From NCBI GenBank assembly GCA_946699065.1, contig CAMPDV010000127.1, positions 62,001-126,000 on the forward strand: DNA of 64,000 bases. Reading direction: 5' to 3'. The position numbers and the translations under genes were made by a program. The stretch is from Loxodes magnus. Taxonomy: Eukaryota > Ciliophora > Karyorelictea > Loxodida > Loxodidae. Positions within the stretch are counted from its first letter, which is position 1, and every line of letters begins with the position of its first letter. Below are positions 36,076 to 49,136 of this stretch, piece after piece. The notes beneath the pieces are model-generated. The model made no database searches. It was not told the origin of the DNA and saw only the letters and a program-made list of their open reading frames with translations.

Positions 36076-36628
36076 TATGTTTTTTAATATTTATTAGAAC
36101 TAATTAATAAGAAACTTATTTTATTTACTTTTTTTAATTAGTAAATAGCTTAAAGAAATCATTTTTTTTGATTAGATGTAAGATTAAATCAATAATTAAT
36201 AACAATAGCCTTAAAAAAAGGGTAATATTTTAATTATTATTTAAAAGGGCCTATAACGAAAAAAGATTTTCTTATTAAGAGTCTTTGATTTAAAGCACAA
36301 ATAAGTTGTAATTAAATGCATATTAAAGTTATTATATTAAGGAAATAAATTCTTCGTTATAAAACTTTTGATATAATAATTTATCCTTTCATTTAAAAGT
36401 AAATAGATATAAAATAATTAAAATTGTAAAAGTTTGTACACTATTAGTTTAATATATCGTCTTGTTTTAAGACAAAAATAGAATTTTCAAATCAATGTTT
36501 TAGAAATAAGATATTTATAAGTATGCTTAAAAAACAATTTAATTGTTTAATTGTATTAAAATTAAGTTAGTAAAATTTATTGAGTTATTTTATCTAAATA
36601 GTTATTGAAGTAAGTTATTAAAATTAAA

Positions 36629-37697
36629 ATGGAGAAAAAAGGAAAGCAATTCACTAAATGTATTTTTTTAAGAAAACTCTTAAGAGCGAGAAGCCACATT
36701 TTAGGGAAAATATCTCTACTTCATTTTAAGTATGAAATTCTGCTCAACTTATGTTACTAAAAGTTAATAAACAAGATCAGTTATGATTAAAGTAAAGGTA
36801 TCTCTTTAATATTTTTTAGATCAAATCCTTACTGGTCACATTTCAAGTGTTTACTAGGTAGCTATATCAAGTGACCTGAATTGAATTGTATCAGGTTCAG
36901 CAATTCCTGAAAATTCGATAAAGATCTGGAATTTCCAGACAGGTGTTCTCCTAAGAACTATAACGGGACATACTTCATTTGTTTTATCGGTAGTAATCTC
37001 CCCGGACTCTAAATATATCGTATCAGGATCTGCTGACAAAACCATAAAGATCTGAAATTCATAGACTGGTTCTCTCCTAAGAACTTTAACAGGACATACT
37101 TTTCAAGTTTTCTCGGTAGTAATCTCCCCTGACTCTAACTATATTATATCAGGATCTTACAAAATTATAAAGATCTGAAATTTCCACAATGGTGATTTCC
37201 TAAGAACTATAACAGGACATACTTCTACAGTTTTTTCGGTAGTAATCTCCTATGACTCTAGATATATTATATCGGGATCTTGGGATATAACTATAAAGAT
37301 TTGGGATTTCTAGACTGGTCAGCTTGTTCGAACTCTTACTGAGCATTCAAGCTATGTTAGATCGGTAATAGTGTCTAAGGATAATAGATACATAATATCA
37401 GGTTCTCGGGACAAGACAATTAAGATATGGGACTTCTCTTCTGGTTAGTGTATTCGTACTCTACAAGGTCATTCAAGTTCTGTATCAAGTATTCAGTTTA
37501 GTGTTGATTCAAGTGTTATATTTTCTGGTTCTTATGACAGAACAATCAAGATCTGGAACTTTGATACGGGTGAGTGTATATAAACTTTGTAAGGTCATAC
37601 AAGTTCAATAGAATCTATATCATTGAGTGTTGATAATAGATGATTGGTATCGGGAGCGGATGACAATACGATTAGAAAGTGGAGAGTTTCGAGTTGA
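36629..37697 (+). CDS. WD40 propeller protein C (two exons)
   Basis: Start ATG 36629, intron 36798-36819 (22 nt), stop TGA 37695-37697, 348 aa. Blade 1 has a standard start (ILTGHISSV), unlike A and B. TGA encodes Trp in LNWIVSG, in two KIWN motifs (for example 37053-37055) and in NRWLVSG of blade 7, where B and D have TGG. TAG/TAA encode Gln in NSQTG, DFQTG, GQCIRT, CIQTL and TLQGH. Variable face residues are SFVLS, FQVFS, STVFS, SYVRS, SSVSS and SSIES, and the second variable site reads GSW, GSR or GAD in different blades. Blade 3 is one codon short (GSYKIIKIW). Blade 5 begins with EH where other copies have GH. It is open throughout and looks functional. The partner is unknown. Confidence 0.9.
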
Positions 37698-40240
37698 GTA
37701 ACTTATGATTTGACTTAATTTAATTTTACGATTAAAGATATAAGATATTGGTTATGCATTTAAATGAATGTTGAATGGTAATAATGTTTGTAGTTTTATG
37801 AAGTGTTTGCTTTTAATTTATTTATTAAAAGGTTGTATATTCTTAAATATTCTTGGTTTAAAATAAAGGTTGAGTAAATAATATAGGTTATTGAAATTAA
37901 TGAGGTATGTGATTTAAAGTGATAATGTTTAAAACTATTTTAAATATAATTTTGGTAAATGAAGACAAATAATAAAGTTAAATTATATTTTATTTAAAAT
38001 TTTTTTTTAGATTTATTTTTAGATTTTGTAAAAATTTCAAGTTAGGTAAAAATTTTCATTTTATTTTGTGAAGTAATTAAAATATTATTTATAAAGGAAA
38101 AGTTAGTTTATAATCTTGATTATTATTTAAAAAATTTAATTAAGTGTTTCATTTTATTTATTTTAAATTAAATTTTGTTTTTGATTATTTATAATTTTAT
38201 TTATTATTGATATTTATTATTCATTATTTATTGTGGACTTTTTATTTTTATGTTTAACATTTTTCGTTTTCGACTGGGAAAAAATTTTCTGATGGTAAGT
38301 TTTTATATTTATTTTTCAATTTAAGAGTATGGATTTCTTAAAAAATGAAAAGTCTGTTTTTTTGAAGCGTTTTACACTACCAAAGATTTTTGGGACGGAA
38401 TATTTTTTTTGATTTTGGGATAAAAATCAGAAATAGCAATAAAATTTCAAGAAAAAATTCAAAATATAAAAGATTTTTGAGATAAAAATAGGAATTTAAA
38501 AAAATTAGTATTAAAGTAGAATTTGGAAATCTATTTTGTTGAAATGGTATTTTGTAAAAGTAAAAAACTTGTTTTTTAGGAAAATTTTTTGATTTGAAAA
38601 ATTTGTAACAACATATTTTTTGTTTTTGATTTAAAGAAAAAAATTTGATAAGTTAAATTATTTTTGAAATGATAAAAAAAATTATTGCTTATGCTTTTGG
38701 TAAAAAATAAAATTTTTATTTTGAACTTCTTTTCGAGTAAATGAAAAAATTCGCTTTAAAATTTTTAATGTTATAAGAATTTACTTAAAGGAAAAGGATC
38801 TCAAGTAAAAAGGTGAGATAAGAAAATAAACCATGAAATCATGAAAAATTTATCCTTTTTTCACTCTGAGTTATACGCTACAAAAGATTTTCGGGATGGA
38901 TAATTTTTTTTTAAAGGGATAGAGTTTTAAAAGATTTTTAAGAAGTAAATATAAAAAAATAAATTATAATTTTAGGAACAAACAAATTAGTAAAAAAACC
39001 TCTATAAGAGTGCTTACCGTTTATAATAGGTATTTTAATTGTTAAAAAACTAATCTAAAAGGAGTTTAAAATCAATTTATAAAAATATGAACAGTCAAAT
39101 AGAAAAAATGAGGTACAATACATCTGTAATAATAAATTTTAGGCCAATCTACAAAGAATATAAAAAAAATTAATTAAACAAGGATCTAAATAATAAATCT
39201 AGCTTAAATATATCAGATATACAAATAAAAACATTAAGCAAGTTTAAAAAAATTGTTTTAATATAATAATAATAATAAAAGTATTAAAAATCGATAAGAT
39301 GAGTAAAAGTATTTTGAAAAGAGCTTACTACGGCTAACTATCTGTTTTTAGTTTGAGAAAGATGTTAATTTAGAAAAAAATTAGTTTTTAAGAAAAATTG
39401 CTATATTAAGTATTTTTTCTCTTCAAAATTTTTCTCATTCTGTAATATTAAAAGGAATAGCTTTAAAGATAAGCTTTTTGATTTTAAGCAACTTAAATAA
39501 ATCTACTGTGCATGTAGAAAATCGATTTTATTTATTTAATTTTAAAATTTGAATTCCTAATGAAGCTATTTTATTAAAGTTGAAAACTTAAAATAATTGA
39601 TTGATTGTTTATCATATAAAAACATTTGCTAGTAAGCTATATAAATAATTTGGATATATGCAAAATTATAAAAATCTTCATTTTCTTGTAAAGTATCTTA
39701 TACTTCCATCTAAGAATAAAATTATATTCTAATATTAAATAATACGAATTAGCAAAATGAAAGTGTAAATAATTAAGAAATCAATATACCTTCATTATAT
39801 CAAAAAAGGATAAAGAAAAGCTTTAATCTTTTGTATTAATTAAAATAATATACAAAGTGTAATTTAATAACTATTAGAATTATATCTATAAAAAATGGGA
39901 AATATTTCGTACTATATAAAAAGAAACATATATAGCATAATAAAAAGCAAAGTTTCTACTAAGCCGATAATGCTAATAGTTTTCATATTCGTTTTCTAAT
40001 TAAAGGATCGTTATTTTTTGTTCATTTATCTATTTGATTGATATTTTAAAGATTGTAACTATATTTATTCATAAAGCATGATATCAACTGAAAATTGTTA
40101 GATTATTTAAAGATAAAAACTTAATTCTTAAAATAATTCTTTTATAAGATAAACAGTAATAAGATGATATTATAGTTTAAAAAGAATTTTTTCTTACAAA
40201 TTGATTTATAAAGCAAAACTTAATTTTATATGAGTTTAAT

Positions 40241-42760
40241 TGAAGATGTGCAAGAATTTGAGGAAATGTAAAATAAATAAGTTATAAGATGCAATAAATC
40301 GTCAAAAATATTTAGAATATTTCCTGCAAACTTACCTAGAATTCTTTTAGAAAGATTAAGATAATCTTGAAGTTTAATATTAATTTATCAAAAATAACAT
40401 CTAATACAATGCTAATTAAACATTAGATCATTTATTCCAGACTTAAGTTATAACAAATTTCCTCAAGATCTTACTAAGAAATATGTAGGTCTAAAGGGGC
40501 TAACTCAGTATATAAAGAAGCAAATATTATATCTGGAAGAATAAACTAATTAGTAACTAATCTTCATGAAACAGCGAAGCGACTTTGGAAAGACTTCAAG
40601 TCTAATTTGTGAAAGTTTAAAAAAATAAAACAAAAAGAAATTTTTACTTCTTAATGGAGATGCTAAAGAAATATTTTCACATACTAAGAAAATTAAAAAC
40701 CCTAAAATAATAAATTAAATGAACTTTAATTAAGAAATCAAAAATAAATCCATTTATTCATGGGAGAATTGCATTTTTAACAAATATTCTAATCTAACCC
40801 AATAATAAATAAATCTTAGTAATTAAAAAATAGATAAAGAAATTAAAGATTATCAACTCTCATATTTATAAGGATTTTATCTTTTTACCATACAAGAAAT
40901 ACAAATAACTATAAAAGAAATTGCGAATGGAAAAACATCTTGTTCAGATGGAATAAAAGTTGAATTTCTGAAATATGGTGGATAATATTTATTAATAATT
41001 CTTCACTCTTTTCTGAATAATATGTTAAGATTTGGAAGAATCCCTTAGGAATTAAATACATTGGCGGTAATTCCAATATTTAAAAAAGGAAATATAGATG
41101 ACTGGAAAAGCTGACTGCCTATTTCTCTTATTAATATTATTATAAAACTATATGATAAAGTTTCATATACAATCTAATTTATTAGAGAAATTTGATTCAC
41201 CCTTCATAAATGGGATTTACAAAAATTAGATAAAAAACATAATAAATTTGAATAATATAAGTTATAATTGATAACTATCTGAAACATGCTAAAGGTAAGA
41301 CTAAATTGATAGCAACACTGATAGACGTTGAAAAAATGTTTGACTCAATAGAAAGAAAAATGTTATTAGATCAATTAAAGAGAGTTAAATTACCACTTGG
41401 ACTAATAAAAGCCTTAAAGTTGTTTTACAAAAACCTAAATTTTTCATTTAAAATAGATGGAAAGAACACCAGAACATTATAATACAACAATGGAGTTAAG
41501 CAAGGAAATTCTCATGGACCAGTTTTAGCCTTGTTGTATTATGACGTAGTAATTAGATATTTGGAAAGTAAAAGTACCTAATTGGGATTCAAATACCAGG
41601 GTTGGAGTATTAACTTCGCATGTAGACGATGAACGGATGATTTGATTCTTCTTTCCAAAAATGCAAAGTAGATGTAAGATTTAATAAATGAAACAAGTAA
41701 GATTTTTACATAAACTCACTTAAAGACCAATGCTATAATAAAATTTAAATTTATAATTAGATAATTAACCAATTATTTAAAAGGAGCAAGAAACATATTT
41801 AGATGTAATGCTACATCATAAGAAGTATTTTAATCCTCATTGCAGAGAAGTCACGTTCAATTATTTAGCTTTTTTAACTAATGAGATATAAGAATGTGAC
41901 TTCTTGATGTTTTAAAATTTTATGCAGGCTTTTCATACTACCTAAAGCAGAATATAGAAAAAAATTAGTACCATGGTGTATTTAAAAAGAAATAAATGGA
42001 GTTTTGAATAGAATTGAGTCAAGTAGGAGAATGATTTCGAGAAAAGTATTTAAGCAGTAACTTCAACGTTAATAAGTTATGTTTCATAGATTTAATCTGG
42101 ATATCTTTCAAACACATTATGGCAATAAAGTTTTTTAAATTCTATTATAAAATGAAATAAGAAAATATTGATTTTCCAACATCAACAATAGGCTCTCTTT
42201 TCATTACCAAATGAAAAAAAGGATTTCAATGCTATGATCAAGCTTAGCAATTGTCAGACCTCTATAGCATCAACCTGCATGATTCCTAGATAAGTACAAA
42301 TTAAAAAATGTTTACATAAGAGACAAAATACAACAATATTTCTATAATACAGCTACTCAAAAGTTTAAGAGAATGAAAAAAGCTAAAATATAAACTGAAC
42401 AGTTTATTATCTTAACCAATTTCCAGTAATTACTTACACTAAGTTGAACAAATAATTTAGACAAGAAATTATCAGTATATATAAACTTAGAACCCAATCT
42501 TATAATCCCCAAAAAGATCTTTAAGATCGTCATTATCCTATTGTTAATCCCTACTGTAAGTGTTGAGAGTATGATACAATTCAAGCACATTTTTAAATGC
42601 ATATATTATTCTAATATAAAAGATGAACTATCGTAAAAGATTGGGAATTATGACTTAAGCCGCTTTATAATATATGATTAAGGATTTATAAACTTCTTTC
42701 CAAAGTATTATTTGAGATATTTAGATTTATAAATAAAAATATTTCACAAGAAACTTATAT
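40241..42760 (+). mobile_element. Degenerate LINE 3 (reverse transcriptase region)
   Basis: It lies immediately right of unit C, in plus orientation. Reverse transcriptase motifs appear in order: KTSCSDGIKVEFLKYG (near 40930), IPIFKKGNIDDWK...PISLIN (near 41075), LIDVEKMFDSIERKM (near 41320), NNGVKQGNSHGPVLALLYYD (near 41500) and RWTDDLILLSK (near 41630). A finger-like YCKCWEYDTIQAHF follows at 42552. The endonuclease is not recognised, so it is 5'-truncated or worn there. It belongs to the same family as copy 1 (LIDVEKMFD, YYD.V.RYLE) but is strongly diverged. Confidence 0.75.
40880..41712 (+). pseudogene. Reverse transcriptase of LINE 3
   Basis: The frame is continuous from about 41267 to 41712, covering the FDSIERK, GVKQGNSHGPVLA and DD boxes. 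The upstream finger motifs (FKKGNIDDWK and PISLIN) lie in a different frame, and the stretch between them is disrupted. The catalytic box is W-T-D-D with Trp encoded by TGA at 41630-41632, matching W-A-D-D in LINE copies 1 and 2. Both catalytic Asp residues of this box remain. Gln is TAA in TLQYNNGVKQG and STQLGFKYQG. As part of a broken LINE it is unlikely to make active enzyme. Confidence 0.75.
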
Positions 42761-44040
42761 CAAGAAGACTAGATTATTCGAAATGGAAAAAGATAAAAAG
42801 GGAGAAGAAAAAGATGAGACTATAACAAGAGTAATTAAAAATTGATGAGATCAAGATTATAATTAAAAAACATTAAAAGCATTAAAAACATTTACTAATG
42901 TCTATAATTGAAGGAAGCAATTCTTGCAGTTATAGATGTCAAAAAATATTTTAATTTAGAATTTAAATTTAAATAAACAGTTTCATACAATAACTCTTTT
43001 ATTAAAGCGAATACTATTACTAAATAGCTTTAATTTATACCATTTATTTATATAAATAAATATTAAAATTTAAGTTCTAAAAACTAATTAAATTGCTAAT
43101 GAAGCCATTTAAATAACTCTTTATTTAACTATAATTAATAAAACATAAATAATATAAAGGAAGAAATATCTTAAAAGGAATTTAAGTTTTAAGTAAACTA
43201 AAGAGAACTTTAGCTTTATTACTTTAATAATATAAAATTCTAAATGATAGCAAAATATAGTTTAAAATAATCCTTTATAATAGTAAGATATTAATATTCA
43301 AAATACTATATCAAAAATCTAAAATAATTCAATTGTTATATGCTTCGCTAGAATTTATTATCTTTCTATCAATTTAAAACTAATAAACAACATGGAAAGA
43401 ACGATGCTTTAACTTTTTGAACATAATTCAAATGAAGTATCTGATTTATATCAGTAACTTCATTTCATTAACATTTTTATTTAAGTGATTTCTCCTTCTA
43501 AAAACTAATAAAGAGGACGCTTTTCATAATTTTGATATGAGTTTTAAATAATTGGTTAGCAATAAGCATTTGATTAGTAGATTATAAAAATATAAAAGTT
43601 CACATTTGATAATTAATGTCTACAATAATTAAAACAATAACTTAGTGAATTAAAAAGTAAATTAGTTAAACATACCTTTAGAGATAAGTGTATAAAATAA
43701 AATGAATAAAGAATGATCAATAATTATAAATTTAATGAATGTAATAATTTTAGTTCTAAGTAATATAAGTAATTATAATAATAATCTTAACTAGCTTTTA
43801 TTATATTTTAAAGTTAAGTATAAATTATTAATTTATATATCAAAATGTAATTAAACTTATTATAATTATGTAAAATTAATTATTTTATCATTGTCAGTTT
43901 AAAGAAATTTAAATATAAGCCATTTTTATTAATTTGCTAATAATAAGAAAATTATACTTACATCAAATATTTAACTATAATTAAATTACTTTATTTCTTT
44001 TATTTAAAAACATATTTTAACTAAAACTATCCTTTAAAAT
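42761..44040. other. AT-rich spacer
   Basis: Extremely AT-rich DNA, about 1.3 kb. The first 100 bp (KWKKIKREKKKWDYNK-like) may still be LINE 3 tail. No other gene or repeat is recognised. Confidence 0.35.
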
Positions 44041-44980
44041 GTAAGTGCTAAAGAAAAAAATGGTAGAAGGGTTCAAGAAAGGCTTTTATACCACCTCCTA
44101 AAAAGGGGAGAGAAAGTAAGAGCCCTCATCTTTAACTCACACATCTTCTTCCTAAAAATAATCTTCTTCTCAAAACCTTCAAGAATAATAGACTCAACTA
44201 GGAACTTCCAGGCCAACCACTAAGATGGGACAAAAGCGCCAAAAGGCTACCCCGATGACACCAACTGAAGAGGAAGGACCTAGAAAGGTGCTGGAGACGC
44301 AAGAAGCAGCAGCCGTGCGAGAGTTTGCGATGCCACAGTTCCAGGAAGAACAGGCATAAATTTTAGCGCATTTTCTGGCCTGAAGGAGGAAGTAAAGAGG
44401 CTACGATTAGAGAATAGAGCTCTAAAAAATCAAGTTACTGAGCTCAAGGAATGGAAAGAAAACTTCTGGGAAGTCTACGATCGAGAGCAAAACACTTTCT
44501 TCAGGGAAATGGGATTGCTGTAGCAGAGAACAACTGTGCTTGAAGAGAACAGCAAGTAGCAACAGTAATAGGAATTAAAAGTTAGGACAATTCAAGATCC
44601 AATGGACATAGAAGGAGCTACTAATTTACCGAGGAGTCCAGACAAGAAATGAATTAAGAATAAACCAAGATATTTTGTATGCAAACAAACTGGACATAAA
44701 TATAGACAATGTTAGAAATTGAAATTAATTAAATAATAGTACTGGAATAGAAAACAATAAGAAAAATAATAGTACTAATATTAGGATAAGATTAGACTAG
44801 AATTCTGTAACTAATTTTATCCGTCAGGAGGTCAAATCTACAAACCGAAGTGGTACACTATCCAAGGCGACTGAAGAAAGAGTTCTGAAGGGAGCTGGTT
44901 CCAGCCAGGTTATCAAACTGGTCCTGTGAACACGAGGTTGAAAGTCCTCCAAGTTCACTAAACTCCAATTTAAACTTTTT
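44041..44980 (+). mobile_element. Orphan ORF1 element 4 (GC-richest copy)
   Basis: A markedly GC-rich block with sharp AT-rich flanks. From ATG 44225 it reads MGQKRQKATPMTPTEEEGPR. After a change of frame comes a fine coiled coil (LKEEVKRLRLENRALKNQ), then a Gln run written with TAG/TAA/CAA, PMDIEGATNLPRSP, a knuckle VCKQTGHKYRQC (44680-44712, with Tyr at the first Cys position) and YPSGGQIYKPKWYTIQGDW, which carries the family's G-x-I-Y-[KR]-x-K motif. The 3' end GAGGTTGAAAGTCCTCCAAG is a short hairpin. No RT is present. Codon and base use stand apart from the neighbourhood, which suggests arrival from a different GC context or selection on the RNA. Confidence 0.65.
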
Positions 44981-45289
44981 AATTTAGTAATATATATATA
45001 AGTGCTAAAGATTAACTTTAATTTTATCTATGCTATCATTTTTATTATTTATATATATATCAACAATTATATTAGAAATTTTCATATTTTAGCTTAATAA
45101 TAATAAAATAAATGATAATTATTAAAATAATTTATTTTAATTTTTTAAAATTAAAAATCTTATTCACTATTTAAAAGTTTAAATAATAAGTCATAATAAT
45201 AAACTATTAGAGTTTAATTATTGAGACATAATTGTATAATTATTGGCATTTAACCAGGCAAATTACGCTAAATTTAAAAGTTTGTATAT
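44981..45289. other. AT-rich spacer
   Basis: Simple AT-rich DNA including a (TA)n-like run near 45040-45060. Nothing is recognised. Confidence 0.4.
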
Positions 45290-46010
45290 TTCATTCATGG
45301 TTCTCTTTCACTTTCATCTTAATAAAGAATTTTTCAGCTAATTAAATCTGTTTATGGGCTTTTAATATAATCTATTTTCTATTCACTCTAGTTCTTAAAA
45401 TCTCTAATGGTCTTCTAAATATTATTGATGAAATGTTTTTATTTACTTATCTAATTTAATTATCTTATCTTTTGTAAACTATTTATTAATATAGTTTTAG
45501 TCATATAAAGCAAGTCTTTTACACTATTTTCCGTTAATTATTTTAAGTTTATTAAAATTTTTTAAATATCTGTAAAAAGATTACGTTTGAAAATGTGCTC
45601 AAATGTATCAAATTCCTATCTACTTAAGCGAAGTTTATTGAATTGAGTTTTGATATATCGATGATTCAGTTCATATTAAAAATTATAAGCATAAGTAATT
45701 AGTTTTTAGATGAAATAGTTTCTTAAATTAGATGTCTATTGTATTTAGCGTATATTATTAAAGAGAAAACGTTTTATATATCTCTTATTAAATCAACAAA
45801 TCTTTTTGCTGTTGACATGACTTCTTTTCTTTAAAGGTATTCTTAGAGTAAATTTATTTTATTTAAATATTGTTATGCTTATTAAACTCTTTGAAATCAT
45901 CAATTATAATATCTATTTGCAAATATTCATAAGTAAGCAAGGTTTTAATTATCTTGACAACTCTTAATTTTAAAAAAATAGTTATCTTACTTCAGATTTA
46001 TTTCTTTGCT
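45290..46010 (-). CDS. Unrecognised helical protein-like region
   Basis: The minus strand reads as Lys/Gln/Asn-rich, probably helical protein. The upstream part contains KTLLTYEYLQIDIIIDDFKE (about 45950-45880). The downstream frame contains KTQFNKLRLSRQEFDTFEHI, KQLTENSVKDLLYMTKTILI and PQTDLISWKILYQDESERE, ending near 45290. The two parts are in different frames. TAA and TAG serve as Gln and TGA as Trp. There is no domain I can name and no clear start codon. The chance of a false call is substantial. Confidence 0.3.
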
Positions 46011-47324
46011 CTGATTTTGAGATTAAAGATTAAACGGTGTAGATTTTACTTTTTACTAAGTAGAATTATTTTTACTAAATTGGAGGTATCATTGCTGATA
46101 TTAAAATGAAAGGTAAAAATAAACTAGTATTCCAGCACTTATTAAATATTTAATAACTTATAGATAGGTAATCTAAATCTTTCTCTTACACATGTTGTTC
46201 TTATGTTAAAATTCTATTTTAGGAAATAATAAAATGTTTCATTATAGTAAAGCAAATAATTAAAGTAACGGTTTATTAAGGAGGAAACTTTGAAGCAAAC
46301 ATTTGAAATTTCTAAATTTTAATTTTAGAAGTACCTTTAAACTATTGCTGGCTTTCTTTTTCTTACTTCAGAAATAGAAATAATTAGAGTAGAGGTTTGA
46401 TATTAATAGGAATAAAGTAAATGGTATTTAGTTTTGAATAATCTAATAACTAGGTATGGGTTTGGATTTAGTAGAAGTAAAATAGGTTATAGTTTTTGTT
46501 ATAATAGTAGAATGTAATATTTGTATGTTAAATAATAAATAGATATTATATAAGTTATTAAAGAATTAAGGAATAAGAAGTAATTTGAAATTAGTTATTT
46601 AGGTTTGTTAGTAAAAATATGTAAATAGTATATTTGATGGTAGTAGTTTTGATAGTTACTGTTGATATAGTTAAATGTTATTTAAATAATGTTAAATGAC
46701 TATGAATTGATAAATAAATAATTAGTATATTTAATTTAAAAATAATAAAATTAATTAATTAAATTATTATTTTATCAAAAAAGATTAATTTAAATTAGTC
46801 ATCAAAAATATAAAAGCATTATAAGGGATTATACTACTAATATTTTAAAACTATAAACATTATTATTCAAAATCAATATAATCATTAAATCATTAGTCTA
46901 TTATTCATTAACTACTTTAAGTCAAAATACTAACTAATCATTTTATCCTTTTTAATAAAAGTATTTTTAAATCTATTTTATTATTAAACTTAAAGAAATA
47001 ATTTTATATTATATTTTCAGTTTATTACATTTTAGCTAGTTTAAACTAAATAAAATAATTAAACTTTGTAGCATAAGAATTAATTATTTAATAATAATAA
47101 TAAAACTTTAGAAATTCTTTTTTACTTAATAGGTTCATTAATATCCTATAAATATCATCTCTTTTAATTTTAACCTTTTTCTATTAGAATTTATTAAATT
47201 TTAGATATCTTTATCGCTCTATTTATTAAATTAAGATAACCTTTTAATTTTAGAATTTAAAGCTAAAATTTGCTAAAAATAAGAATATTTATGTAATTTT
47301 TAGTTTAAATGTTCTAGGAATTTA
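46011..47324. other. AT-rich spacer
   Basis: Low-complexity AT-rich DNA. The part from 46380 to 46720 is rich in TAG/TTAGTT motifs on the plus strand, but no periodic repeat or gene is supported. Confidence 0.35.
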
Positions 47325-48423
47325 ATTTCTTAGTTTTGCTTATAATTTTTAATTTAACTTTTAAAAATATTTAACTAAATTTCTAAGGTAAAAATCTAGA
47401 TTACATAATTGATTATATTTTTGATCTAAAGATTAATAGAATATTTAAAATATTGATTTATAATATAATTTAGAATTATAAATGTTCTTAATATTTTTTA
47501 AATTATATTTAATTAATGTTTTTCCATTTACTTTGGTTTTTTATAAAATATTAAGAGATTTTATATAATAAATTATTTTAAATTTTTATTAAACATAAAA
47601 ATATTAATTTTCCTTATTTTAATTTAAAATATTATTCTTCATTAATAAGAAATGCAATCAAACTTTAATTAAATATTTTATCTAGAGGATAAGAAAATTT
47701 CTCATTAATATCTAATTAAACCTATCTTTAACTAGTTAAAGTACTTAGAATATTTGCAGTTAAAGTAAAAAGGAATTTTCTTTTAAGTTTTTATGAATTA
47801 ATATTACTAAATAAGTTAGTAAAGGAGGCTATAATATATTAAACACTTGATTTTAAGATAAATAGAGGATTTTAGATATATGAATAAATGACTCTATTGA
47901 AGATTTAAATTAGCTTTTCTTTATTTAATTATATAAAAGAATAATGTTTTCTCTTTGCTATTTATTTTATATAATTACCTAAATGTTTTATAGAACTAGT
48001 ATCATTAATACTTTAAATTTAATATATTCTTATACTCACTAAAATCAACTTAGATCAATTAAGACTAAATATTTTACAAAATATACCTTTTTATCAGTTT
48101 TCCAAACAAAAGTTAATTACAAAAGATAGTTAAAAAAAGGAATATATAAATATAATTTAAATTTAGGAAAATTATAAATAATCTAAAATTCAAACTTATT
48201 TTAGTGCCTAACTTTCAAATAATTCTATAACTATCTATATTTCTTTTTATATTTTCATCTTTTGCAATAAGATTAATAAATTATCATGTGCTTAAGCAAA
48301 ACATCAAGAATTGTTTATTAGGAACAATAAGATATAGAATAATAGTAGACTAATAAAGTGTATTAAGAGTAAATAATAATCTGTTAGATTAGTTTTAAAT
48401 AACTTATATTGCTAATCTAATGC
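47325..48423 (+). repeat. Extended left flank of unit D (copy of 33600-34529)
   Basis: The D version of the flank shared with unit C, without the ORF1 insertion, so it runs straight into the leader at 48424. It contains a stretch near 47975-48230 that C lacks. No gene is recognised. Confidence 0.65.
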
Positions 48424-49136
48424 TTATTACAAAGAAACATATTATGTTAAGTTTACTCTTTCTATTAATTCAGAAAATAGTAATAGAAGACATTAAAATT
48501 ATGTTTTCTATCTTAAAAGGTTATAATTTTCTTAATAGCAAACAAGTAATTTTGAGAAAGAGAGTATTAATAGTGGTAGCAATATAATATAGACTTGTAT
48601 ATAATAATAGAATTAAGTTTTTATCTTTAAATAATCTAGAATAATTTAGGTATTATTAATTAGAAATGATAATTCCAAAAATAACATAAATAACAAATAT
48701 AATATTAGTTTACTATAAAAAGAGAAAGTATACTAAATGTATTAATTATAACTAATCTAATATCTTTATAAATTAAAGAGAAATTAATTAATAACTAATA
48801 AAGCTAAAAGGATAAAATTTTAAGTATTTAATAGACATAATTAAACATATTAAAGCTTATTTTAATAATAAAATTAAATATTACTATTTAATAATTATAA
48901 ACTAAAAATACTGATACACCATTTCTAGTTAGTTTAAATATTTACTTTCTACTACTTATATTTATTACTTTTATATCTTTTGCTTAGAATCAACATTAAA
49001 TATGGCTAATAAATTTAGTTTATTATTATAAGAGAGACCTTTATAAGTAAAAGGTTTAATGAAATAGTAGTAAGAAAGTGGGAAATTAAAAGAGTTTATC
49101 TTATAAATTCTTAAAATACTTAGTTTTAAGTAATTT
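48424..49136 (+). repeat. Invariant leader segment, unit D
   Basis: Same near-identical leader as in A, B, C and E. From 49137 the sequence begins to differ from the others, including a 2-base shorter T run at about 49190 that it shares with E. Confidence 0.75.

Larger units (their letters stand above)
35365..40240 (+). repeat. WD40 repeat unit C
   Basis: Same order as unit B: leader 35365-36075, variable 5' flank, WD40-C gene, AT-rich tail with the paired GGGACGGA (near 38390) and CGGGATGGAT (near 38893) landmarks, then the distal module ending at CTTAATTTTATATG. Compared with B it lacks the SINE and about 260 bp at 39980. The 31-bp inverted repeat is present, with one base lost at the tail arm. 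A degenerate LINE begins directly at its right end. Confidence 0.7.

Noticed and set aside
36629-37697. WD40 copies as pseudogenes full of stops under the standard or Tetrahymena code
   Set aside because: The apparent stops fall exactly on conserved Gln and Trp positions in all copies and alternate with CAA/CAG and TGG, which random decay would not produce.
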